Shown here one piece after another: positions 35,652 to 43,576 of a stretch of DNA of 64,000 nucleotides. The notes under the pieces are model-generated. The model saw nothing but the letters and a program-made list of their open reading frames with translations. It ran no database searches and had not been told where the DNA came from. The first letter of the stretch is position 1; each line of letters starts with the position of its first letter. Source of the stretch: Clostridium drakei (GTDB lineage: Bacteria; Bacillota; Clostridia; Clostridiales; Clostridiaceae); assembly GCF_000633595.2 (NCBI RefSeq), contig NZ_JIBU02000006.1, positions 1 to 64,000 on the forward strand. Reading direction: 5' to 3'. The position numbers and the translations under genes are program-made.

Positions 35652-37620
35652 TCTTGGAATAAACAATGTTAAACACAATTTTAAAAATTATGTTTCTTAT
35701 TTTATAAGTACATTAACCTCAATTTTTATTCTTATGATATTTTATTCTATATATTATAGTAGACAAATACATTCATTTAGTTCAGATAGGGTTAAGGTTG
35801 GTGCTATTTTTAAAGCTGCAGCTTTTGTAGTTATAATATTTTCAGCCATTTTCATAGGTTATGCTAATAGCTTTTTTATAAAAAATAAAAAGAAAGAAGT
35901 TGCTATTTATTCACTGCTTGGTATGAAGAAGAAGGAAATAGGCACATTGATGTTCTTTGAAAATATCTTTCTTGGGATATTAGCCTTAATTGTTGGTGTA
36001 CCTTTAGGTGCATTTACCTCCAGGTTCTTCTTAAAAATGCTTAATGCATGTATGAAATCAAACAAGCCTATACAGTATACCTTTGATATTAGATCTATAT
36101 TAATGACGATTTTTGTTTTTATGATTATATTTTTGTTAAATTCCATAAAAGCTTACGGAATAATATATAAGTTCAGGCTTATAGATCTTATACATGCGGC
36201 TAAAGAAGGAGAGAAGAAACCCAAATTTTCTAAGCTTCTAGCATTATTATCATTAATAATGATAATTAGCGGATATGTTGGTGTATTAAAAATGAATTTG
36301 GAGTCTGGAGGAGCCCAAATGCTGTACAAAGGTCTCCTTATAACGCTGCTTGTTATTGCAGGAACTTATATATTGTTCAACAATTTCATAATTTATATCT
36401 TTAAGTTATTTGAAAAAAATAAAAAAGCTTATTATAAAGGAGAAAATCTAATAGGAGTATCTCAAATAATCTACAGAATTAAAGGAAATTCTAATCTTCT
36501 GGCAACTATAGCGGTTGTATCTGCTGTTGCTATTACCGCATTAAGTTTTACATTTAGTCTTAATTTGACCCTTGATAAAGTTGCACCAAGTGGATGTCCT
36601 TTTTCAATAATGTATCAAAGTGGCAGCCAAGGATTAAATAAAAAAGTTGAAGCTGCTATTAATAATCATAAAGAGGTTAAAACAACTTATAAAACAGATA
36701 TTGTAATGATAAATGGAAGTGGGCTCGCACAAAAATATAAGGGTCCCTTTGAGAAAGATTTAAAGGCTCCTTTTGATATGTTTATAATGTCTGCATCTGA
36801 ATACGAAGATATTGTAAATAATTCAGGTTTTAATGATGGTACAGATATTGTGGATAGAGCTAAGAATATTAAAATTAATAAAGAAAATCAATGCTTTTTC
36901 ATTGAAGTAAGTAATTCACTTGAGGCAAGAGGAAGGCTTGCAGGTGATGAACTTAATGCAACTATTGGAGGGAAAGCCTATAAACTTGATATCTCTGACT
37001 CAAGTAAGAAATGTGTTTTAGGAGTTAAACTTCAAAAAACAACTATAGTAGTACCAGATATATTTTTTAATAAACTTTTAAATGATAATAGAAATAATAC
37101 AACTATTATAAGAGCATATAATTTTGATAATGTATTAAAAAGTGGAAGCGTTGTTGGAGAGATTTCTCAAATGATGCCAAAGGGCAAAATTTTTTCTTCT
37201 TACTATGACATGTACACTGAGGTTCATACTTTGTATGGAAGCTATGTGTTTATAGGTGCATTCCTAGGCATTCTCTTTGTTATTTCTACTGGAAGCATAA
37301 TGTATTATAAGCAATTAACAGAAGCCTATGAAGATAAAAATAGGTACTCTGTACTTTCAAAAATAGGTTTGACTAAAAAAGAGACTTTAAGAATTATATC
37401 AAAGCAATTGGGATTTATTTTTGTAATGCCACTTCTATTTGGTATTCTTCATAGTATATTTCCACTTATGGCCTATATGAAATATCTCTGTGGCTTTTCA
37501 GTATCACAGATGGAATGGATGGGTATGACAATGGGAGTATATGTAGTAATTTATTTATGTTTTTATCTTCTTTCTATTAAATCTTATATGAAGATTATAA
37601 ACAAAAGTACAGTATGTTAA
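35638..37620 (+). CDS. BceB-type FtsX-like ABC permease (second copy)
   Basis: A 660-residue membrane permease with an N-terminal FtsX block (KNKKKEVAIYSLLGMKKKEIGTL as ATPase-contact motif), central helices, a roughly 200-residue extracellular domain (about 310-520) and a C-terminal FtsX block (YSVLSKIGLTKKETL). The GTG start at 35638 follows GGAGGT and overlaps the ATPase stop. It should both transport or release a cell-wall-acting peptide and present the signal to its kinase. Confidence 0.9.
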   Translation: MTLFNLGINNVKHNFKNYVSYFISTLTSIFILMIFYSIYYSRQIHSFSSDRVKVGAIFKAAAFVVIIFSAIFIGYANSFFIKNKKKEVAIYSLLGMKKKEIGTLMFFENIFLGILALIVGVPLGAFTSRFFLKMLNACMKSNKPIQYTFDIRSILMTIFVFMIIFLLNSIKAYGIIYKFRLIDLIHAAKEGEKKPKFSKLLALLSLIMIISGYVGVLKMNLESGGAQMLYKGLLITLLVIAGTYILFNNFIIYIFKLFEKNKKAYYKGENLIGVSQIIYRIKGNSNLLATIAVVSAVAITALSFTFSLNLTLDKVAPSGCPFSIMYQSGSQGLNKKVEAAINNHKEVKTTYKTDIVMINGSGLAQKYKGPFEKDLKAPFDMFIMSASEYEDIVNNSGFNDGTDIVDRAKNIKINKENQCFFIEVSNSLEARGRLAGDELNATIGGKAYKLDISDSSKKCVLGVKLQKTTIVVPDIFFNKLLNDNRNNTTIIRAYNFDNVLKSGSVVGEISQMMPKGKIFSSYYDMYTEVHTLYGSYVFIGAFLGILFVISTGSIMYYKQLTEAYEDKNRYSVLSKIGLTKKETLRIISKQLGFIFVMPLLFGILHSIFPLMAYMKYLCGFSVSQMEWMGMTMGVYVVIYLCFYLLSIKSYMKIINKSTVC

Positions 37621-37687
37621 TGATATGTAAGAAAACCTCACATATAAAGAGGTATCACTCTTTAAATAATGGTTATCGAGTTAGGAT

Positions 37688-37801
37688 ATGGGATTATATT
37701 TAGATTTATATGTATTAACGTTGTTAGCAATGGGAGAATATATAGATAGGGATAATATAAAGAAAATTATAGAAAATCTAAAGTTTATTTTGTATAATTA
37801 A
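37688..37801 (+). CDS. Short ORF or remnant of unknown function
   Basis: A 37-codon reading frame (MGLYLDLYVLTLLAMGEYID then RDNIKKIIENLKFILYN) between the permease gene and the Rpn-like gene. It reads as credible protein but has no clear ribosome binding site and could be the tail of a lost gene. The function is not recognisable. Confidence 0.25.
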   Translation: MGLYLDLYVLTLLAMGEYIDRDNIKKIIENLKFILYN

Positions 37802-37820
37802 TTTAAAAGGAGATGAAACT

Positions 37821-38696
37821 TTGTCAGCAAAAGGAATAACATATCAAGCAAAGGATGTACTTTTTAAGACTTTAAGTGAAATGTTTAAAGATAAGGCATT
37901 AATTATGTATGGATTGGATTATCCTAAGATAGTTGAAATGCTTCCAAATGAATTTCCAGAAGTAAAAGCAGATGAACGTAGGGCTGACAGTGTATTCTTA
38001 TTGGAAGATGGTTCAATACTTTTGCTTGAGTATGAAAGCAATAATAGAATAACAGAGAACATGTATAAATATATTGACTATGTTTTGAGAATTTCAAGAA
38101 AGTATTATGAGGAAGACAAAAGTACTAAAAAAGTAAATGTTGCAGTGATATATGCAAGTAATATTGAAAAAGCAGAAGACATCTTTAATATAGGAAGTGT
38201 TGGAATAAATGTAAAGTCTGTGTTTATGAAAAATTATGATGGAGATATTATATATAAAGATGTTGAAGGTAAGATTAAAGAAGGCAAAATTTTAGAAGAT
38301 ATTGATCTTATGAATTTAATATTACTTCCACTAATGAGAAGCAAAAAGGATAAGCATGAAATTATTAAGGATACCATAGAATTAGCTAAAGAAGTAAATG
38401 ACGAAAAAAATCAGTATTTCATTATAGCAGGAGTTTTAACTTCTACAGATAAGTTTATTGATGAAGAATATGCTAATGTGGTAAGGAGTTGGTTAAAAAT
38501 GACTAAGGTAGAAAAAATATTTGAAAAAGAAAAAGAAGAGGCTATTAAAGAAACTAGGGATCAAGCTGAAAAGGGTAAAGCAATAGAAATAGCTAAAAAC
38601 ATGTTGCTGGACAATGAGAAGATAGAAAAAATAGTAAGATATACAAAGCTTAGCATAGAAGAAATTAATAAGTTAAAAGAGGTCATAGGTCTATAA
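37821..38696 (+). CDS. Rpn/transposase-like PD-(D/E)XK nuclease family protein
   Basis: A 291-residue protein of the Rpn-like/putative-transposase PD-(D/E)XK family. The nuclease core reads ERRADSVFLLEDGSILLLEYES (about residues 52-75; D...E-x-E), followed by a helical middle and a long charged C-terminal coiled coil (VEKIFEKEKEEAIKETRDQAEKG) common in this group. TTG start after GGAGATG. It lies between the BceAB genes and their presumed two-component system and has its own terminator, suggesting insertion into the module. Function in Clostridium unknown; Rpn proteins promote recombination in other bacteria. Confidence 0.75.
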   Translation: MSAKGITYQAKDVLFKTLSEMFKDKALIMYGLDYPKIVEMLPNEFPEVKADERRADSVFLLEDGSILLLEYESNNRITENMYKYIDYVLRISRKYYEEDKSTKKVNVAVIYASNIEKAEDIFNIGSVGINVKSVFMKNYDGDIIYKDVEGKIKEGKILEDIDLMNLILLPLMRSKKDKHEIIKDTIELAKEVNDEKNQYFIIAGVLTSTDKFIDEEYANVVRSWLKMTKVEKIFEKEKEEAIKETRDQAEKGKAIEIAKNMLLDNEKIEKIVRYTKLSIEEINKLKEVIGL

Positions 38697-38714
38697 ATAT
38701 ATTTTAGCAAAGTT

Positions 38715-38758
38715 AAAAAGCTCAAGTCTCAGTAAATTTGAGACCTGAGCTTTTTATT
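38715..38758 (+). terminator. Terminator after Rpn-like gene
   Basis: AAAAAGCTCA-GTCTCA pairs with TGAGAC-TGAGCTTTTT, with one unpaired base on each side and a T run after it. Confidence 0.88.
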
Positions 38759-38854
38759 TGATAACTACTTAATTTAATGCTGGTGATTTTTAGGTAAAAC
38801 AAGCTATAACAACTATGTTTGTAAAATAATTAAATAATAAAGAGGTGCTTTAGA

Positions 38855-39589
38855 GTGAATTTAGTTAACAATGCAGATAAAAAAATACTACTTATAGATG
38901 ATGAAGAAGATATAACAGATTTAATAGAAGATATTTTGTTAAAGGAAGGATTTAAGAATATCAAAAAAGCTCACTGTGGTTTAGATGGCATAAAAATATG
39001 TGAGGATGAAAAGCCTGATATAATAGTGCTGGATATAATGCTTCCAGATATTGATGGTATAGAAGTATGTAAAAGGATAAGGCAATTTTCTTACTGCCCC
39101 ATTTTATTTTTATCAGCAAAAAATAGCGATGTTGATAAAATTGTTGGATTGAGTATGGGAGGGGATGATTATATTACTAAACCTTTTAGTCCAAAGGAAA
39201 TTGCTTTTCGTATTAAGGCACAATTTAGGAGACAGCAGTATGATGGTATAAAGGAAAAGGAAGTCAGTGGTAATAAAAATGAGAATATAAATATTGGCAA
39301 TATTTATATTGATAAGTTGCACAGCCAGGTATATAAAGAGGAAATAGAAGTAAAGCTTACAGCAAAAGAATACAAGCTTCTTTTATATTTAGCAGAAAAC
39401 TCAAATAAAATAGTTAATAAGGAAAGATTATGTGAAGTAGTGTGGGGAGAGGATTATATCGGATATGATAATACAATTTCTGTTCACATAAGACATTTAA
39501 GAGAAAAGCTTGAGAAGAATCCTTCTAAACCAGAAATTATAGTTACTGTAATAGGACTTGGATACAAGCTTGTAAAAAGGAAGGAATAG
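38855..39589 (+). CDS. OmpR-family response regulator
   Basis: A 244-residue regulator: receiver domain (acidic LLIDDEED, Asp in IIVLDIMLPDIDG, Lys in ITKPFSP) and a winged-helix domain ending IIVTVIGLGYKLVKR. GTG start with AGAGGTG upstream. It is followed one base later by the kinase gene, so the two are coupled. It probably activates the BceAB pair at 34884 through the TTAAR repeats, with an unrelated Rpn-like gene in between; this link is positional inference. Confidence 0.92.
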   Translation: MNLVNNADKKILLIDDEEDITDLIEDILLKEGFKNIKKAHCGLDGIKICEDEKPDIIVLDIMLPDIDGIEVCKRIRQFSYCPILFLSAKNSDVDKIVGLSMGGDDYITKPFSPKEIAFRIKAQFRRQQYDGIKEKEVSGNKNENINIGNIYIDKLHSQVYKEEIEVKLTAKEYKLLLYLAENSNKIVNKERLCEVVWGEDYIGYDNTISVHIRHLREKLEKNPSKPEIIVTVIGLGYKLVKRKE

Positions 39590-39590
39590 A

Positions 39591-40991
39591 ATGAAAAAAT
39601 CAGAATATAAAATAATATTTAACTTATATTTTAAATTTTTTATTGGTCTTCTTATTTTAATTTCAATTTTTATGGGAATAGTATTGTATATATTAAATGT
39701 AAGTATTAGTAGTGAAAATAGTTATGCTAATTGGAGCAGCTGGCCTGGATATTTCACATCAAATTTTTATAAAAAAATTAGCTTTGAAGAAGGAAAACCA
39801 AAGCTTACGGATTCAGCAGTAAGCCAATTGAAGGAATACAAGCTTTCTTTTCAAATTGTTGATAAAAATGGAGATACAGCATTAGAATATAATGAACCTA
39901 AAGGAGCTTTAAAACACTATTCTCCAATAGATATAGTTCAATTGTACAAAAATGGATATAGTGCAGGAGATTATACTATGTTTGTTGGAAGTGTTAATAA
40001 CAGAGGAGAAAAATGGACGTATATTATAGGTTTCCCTGCGAAAATATCAAAAATTACTATGTATGTGAATTATGATAAGTTTGCCAAGATTAAATTTATT
40101 ATATTAAGTTTATTTATATTGCTCATAATTCTTGTTGCAGTTTATGGTATATGGATGAATCGTACATTATCTAATATAACAACGGCTATAAAAAGACTTG
40201 CTTCAAATGATTATATTCCTATAAAGGAAGAAGGAATGTATAAGGATTTGTTTTACAGTCTTAATCTTTTAGATAATAAACTTAAAGCTAGTGAAGAAGA
40301 GAGAAGACGAAATCAAACTTTAAGAGAAGAATGGATAGCTAATATTTCCCACGATTTAAAAACTCCATTGTCACCAATAAAAGGTTATGCGGAAATATTA
40401 ACTGATGCTAAATATGATGTTAGTCTTTTAGATGTAAAAAAGTATGGAGAAGTAATACTTAGAAATGCAGAAAATGTAGAGGATATAGTTGAAAATTTGA
40501 ATTTTACATATCAATTAAAAAATGGAATGCTTCCTATAAATCGCAGCGAGGAAAATTTAGTACGTTTGTTAAAGGAAGTAATTATAAACATATTGAACCA
40601 CCCTAAATATGAAGAAAGAAATGTTATCTTTAATTGTATAGAAGATAGGATAAACTTTAATTTTGATAATACACTTTTGAGAAGAGCTTTTACTAATCTT
40701 TTATATAATTCAGTAATTCATAATGATGCAGATACTATAATAAAAGTTTCTGTAAGACAAGAGGACAAAATATATATAACCATAGAGGATAATGGAAAGG
40801 GTATGTCAGAAGAAGAAGTTAAAAAGCTTTTTGAAAGATATTATAGGGGTACAAAAAGTTCGATAAGTGTTAAAGGTTCAGGCCTTGGAATGGCAATTGC
40901 AAAGCAAATAATAGAAGCACATAATGGGAAAGTTAATGTGAAAAGTAAGTTAAATGTTGGTACAAGTATATATATAGAATTTATCAATTAA
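39591..40991 (+). CDS. Sensor histidine kinase
   Basis: A 466-residue membrane kinase. Helix 1 is at about 10-33 and helix 2 at about 165-190, enclosing a roughly 130-residue extracellular domain. HisKA carries NISHDLKTPLSPIKG (His about 254), and HATPase motifs are NLLYNSVIHND, DNGKGM and GLGMAIAK. It is coupled to the regulator upstream. Unlike typical BceS kinases it has a substantial sensor domain, so it may detect a ligand itself rather than only through the permease. Confidence 0.9.
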   Translation: MKKSEYKIIFNLYFKFFIGLLILISIFMGIVLYILNVSISSENSYANWSSWPGYFTSNFYKKISFEEGKPKLTDSAVSQLKEYKLSFQIVDKNGDTALEYNEPKGALKHYSPIDIVQLYKNGYSAGDYTMFVGSVNNRGEKWTYIIGFPAKISKITMYVNYDKFAKIKFIILSLFILLIILVAVYGIWMNRTLSNITTAIKRLASNDYIPIKEEGMYKDLFYSLNLLDNKLKASEEERRRNQTLREEWIANISHDLKTPLSPIKGYAEILTDAKYDVSLLDVKKYGEVILRNAENVEDIVENLNFTYQLKNGMLPINRSEENLVRLLKEVIINILNHPKYEERNVIFNCIEDRINFNFDNTLLRRAFTNLLYNSVIHNDADTIIKVSVRQEDKIYITIEDNGKGMSEEEVKKLFERYYRGTKSSISVKGSGLGMAIAKQIIEAHNGKVNVKSKLNVGTSIYIEFIN

Positions 40992-41221
40992 TATTTTAAA
41001 GTGAAAATTAGTATAAAAATAAATGATCTGACGAAAACTGCACAAAAAGCGAATAATACCTTGAAATATATTGTAAAAAGGCGTAAACTGGAAATTAATA
41101 ATATATACTTACATATTTAAATAATTTTGGAATGGAAAGTTTTTTATATAACTATATTAGCAAACTATTTTGCATGCTAAATTTTGAAGAGTATATTATA
41201 AAATAGAAGGGAAGTGTTAAA

Positions 41222-42487
41222 ATGCAATTTTTTAAAAATTTAAGTATAAAGAAAAAAATCATATCAGTATTTTCTATAGTTTGTATCTTTATGATTTTAA
41301 TAGCAGCACAAAGTATATCAAAGATAAATGATGGGTCTAGAAATGGAATTATAATTATTACAGTGGCAGCACTTTTAATTATAATTTTTATGGCGTACAT
41401 ATTAATTCAGAGTATTATGAAACCATTAAACAAGATTAAATTATTTAGTGAAAAACTTTCCAATTGTGACTTTACATATGAGATTAAGAACATAAGAAGT
41501 GATGAATTTGGACAAACAGAAGCATCATTAATAAAAGCACAAAATAATATTAGAGAACTTATAAATACTATTATAGAAAATTGGCAGGGGATAAGTACAT
41601 CTTCTGGGGAACTATCACATTTAGTTGAGAAAATAACATCTAAAATAGAAAATATAGATCACTCAACAATGGAAGTAAATAAAGATGTTCAAGAAGAAAG
41701 TGCCACATCAGAAGAAATAACAGCATCTGTTGAAGAAGTTAACTCAAGTATGGAAGAACTATCTTCAAAAGCTATGAATGGTAGCAGTAATGCTTCTCAA
41801 ATTAAAGAAAGAGCAAAAGAAGCTCAATTAAATAGTAAAAAAATATTGGAAGAAGCTCATGCTGTTTATGATGAAAAAGAAGAAAATATAATAAAGGCTA
41901 TAGAAGATGGAAAAGTGGTAGATGAAATAAAAGCTATGGCAGATGGAATTGCAGCAATTGCATCACAAACTAATCTACTTGCGCTAAATGCAGCTATTGA
42001 GGCTGCAAGGGCAGGAGAAGCAGGGAAAGGGTTTGCAGTAGTTGCAGAGGAAGTAAAAAGTCTTGCAGAACAATCATCAGAAACTGTAAATTCTATTCAA
42101 AGTACCATAGCAAAGGTAGAAAATGCTTTTGAAAATTTGTCAAAGAGTGGTAATGAATTACTTCAATTTGTTATAAATCAGATTAGACCTACATTGCATG
42201 AATATCAAGATTTAGCAAAACAATATGATGAAGATGGTAAATTTGTGAGTTCCATGTCCGAAGAAATTGCATCTATGTCCGAAGAAGTGGAAGCTACAGT
42301 AAATCAAATTAGTACAGCAGTACAAGTCTTTGCAGAAAATTCTCAGCTTTCTGCAGAGCGTACTGGAGATATTAAAGGTAGTATTGATGAAACCACAAAA
42401 TCTATGGAGCAAGTGGTACAAATATCGAAAAATCAAGCAGAACTTATACAAAAAATTGATAAATTGGTACAAAAGTTTAAGATATAA
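41222..42487 (+). CDS. Membrane methyl-accepting chemotaxis protein with minimal sensor
   Basis: A 421-residue receptor with two N-terminal helices (about 12-33 and 43-65) separated by only about 10 residues, then HAMP (about 66-118) and a signalling domain with the conserved tip [40 protein letters not shown] normal receptor has 100-250 residues between its helices, so the external ligand domain is absent. GAAGGGAAGTG precedes the ATG. It may respond to membrane state, or to HAMP-level input. Monocistronic. Confidence 0.9.
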   Translation: MQFFKNLSIKKKIISVFSIVCIFMILIAAQSISKINDGSRNGIIIITVAALLIIIFMAYILIQSIMKPLNKIKLFSEKLSNCDFTYEIKNIRSDEFGQTEASLIKAQNNIRELINTIIENWQGISTSSGELSHLVEKITSKIENIDHSTMEVNKDVQEESATSEEITASVEEVNSSMEELSSKAMNGSSNASQIKERAKEAQLNSKKILEEAHAVYDEKEENIIKAIEDGKVVDEIKAMADGIAAIASQTNLLALNAAIEAARAGEAGKGFAVVAEEVKSLAEQSSETVNSIQSTIAKVENAFENLSKSGNELLQFVINQIRPTLHEYQDLAKQYDEDGKFVSSMSEEIASMSEEVEATVNQISTAVQVFAENSQLSAERTGDIKGSIDETTKSMEQVVQISKNQAELIQKIDKLVQKFKI

Positions 42488-42507
42488 GAAGGATATTTAA
42501 GAAAAAG

Positions 42508-42557
42508 TAGAAATGCCCTCATGTCATAAATGTGATGTGAGGGTATTTCTACTCTTT
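42508..42557. terminator. Bidirectional terminator
   Basis: TAGAAATGCCCTCA pairs with TGAGGGTATTTCTA (one mismatch) with a further inner TCA/TGA pair. It separates the chemoreceptor and the convergent glycyl radical enzyme operon. Confidence 0.85.
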
Positions 42558-42587
42558 TCAAATTACTTCAGAATGGATAGGTTTATT

Positions 42588-43514
42588 TTATCCGATTATA
42601 CATTTGATACCTTGTTCTTCTACTACCTTTTTTAATTGTTCTAATTTATCAGCTTCAGGGGATTTTGTGTCCTTTAATTTATATTCTTTACCCAATTTAT
42701 CATATTTGCTCTGTCCAAGGTTGTGGTAAGGTAATATATTTATTCTACTTATCCCGTTATCGTATGCAAATTTTGATGTGTCTTTAATATTTAAAATATC
42801 ATCATTACATCCTGGAATTAAAGGGATTCTTATTAAAATATTTTTGCTTTTCTGAGCTAAACTACAAATGTTACTTAATATTATTTTATTGGATACCCCT
42901 GTATATTCTTTGTGTTTTGAATTATCCATTTGTTTAATATCACATAAGAACAAATCTACAAAAGGTATAAAAGGTTCAATAACTTCAAAAGGTGCATAAA
43001 GTGTAGTCTCTATTGCCGTATTTATATATTCTTCTTTACATGCTTTCAATATTTCTAAAGCGAATTCATGTTGATATAAAGGCTCTCCACCAGATAACGT
43101 AACGCCACCATTTTTTCTAAAATATGAAATGTCGCGGTTTATATATTTCATTACATCTTCGACCGTCTTTAAATTTCCCCAGGTAACTAATCCTTTATTC
43201 GGGCATGCATCAACGCAATCAAATGTCAAACATTTTCTACATTTTTCTTTATTTATCTTAATATAATCTTCATTTGACGTTAATTCAGTAATTTCTTCTA
43301 TAGCTTTATTTTTACAAGCTATTACACAAGACATACAGTGCTGACACTTATCCACGTGGTAACCAACTTCCGGTAGGGCATCTTGACCCTCAGGGTTTGA
43401 GCACCACCAACATTTCAGTGGACATCCTTTTAAGAATACAATAGTTCTAATGCCTGGTCCATCATGAACTGAAAAACTTTGAATATCGAAGACTGTTCCT
43501 GTTTTATTTGTTAT
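42588..43514 (-). CDS. Glycyl radical enzyme activase with non-canonical start
   Basis: A 308-residue radical SAM activating enzyme. The cluster motif GCPLKCWWC gives Cys31, 35 and 38; two ferredoxin-like clusters follow (CQHCMSCVIAC; CRKCLTFDCVDAC), then VTLSGGEPL. It makes the glycyl radical in the neighbouring enzyme. Homology begins at TNKTGTVFDIQSFSVHDGPG. In this frame no ATG, GTG or TTG exists between the upstream stop (43571) and the GTG at 43355, which lies after the essential cysteines. ATA at 43514 lies seven bases after AGGAGGG and best fits; ATT at 43520 is too close. It is either a rare start or a start-codon mutation. Confidence 0.9.
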   Translation of the reverse strand: MTNKTGTVFDIQSFSVHDGPGIRTIVFLKGCPLKCWWCSNPEGQDALPEVGYHVDKCQHCMSCVIACKNKAIEEITELTSNEDYIKINKEKCRKCLTFDCVDACPNKGLVTWGNLKTVEDVMKYINRDISYFRKNGGVTLSGGEPLYQHEFALEILKACKEEYINTAIETTLYAPFEVIEPFIPFVDLFLCDIKQMDNSKHKEYTGVSNKIILSNICSLAQKSKNILIRIPLIPGCNDDILNIKDTSKFAYDNGISRINILPYHNLGQSKYDKLGKEYKLKDTKSPEADKLEQLKKVVEEQGIKCIIG

Positions 43515-43529
43515 TTTAATTCCCTCCTT

Positions 43530-43573
43530 TATAAATATGGGATGGTGTATGTATATTCCATCCCATATTTATA
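43530..43573 (-). other. Perfect 16-bp inverted repeat between enzyme and activase
   Basis: 43530-43545 and 43558-43573 are perfectly complementary with a 12-base loop. The stem lies four bases after the stop of the glycyl radical enzyme and two bases before the activase ribosome binding site. There is no T run, so it is more likely an mRNA-stabilising or processing hairpin, which would keep the enzyme message more abundant than the activase message. Confidence 0.75.
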
Positions 43574-43576
43574 TTA

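Noticed and set aside
37632-37655. Terminator after the second BceB gene
   Set aside because: ACCTC/GAGGT forms a short hairpin, but no T run follows directly; I cannot call it a terminator.
40992-41221. c-di-GMP riboswitch before the membrane chemoreceptor
   Set aside because: A few short blocks look suggestive, but the GNRA receptor loops and conserved core of class I or II aptamers could not be placed.
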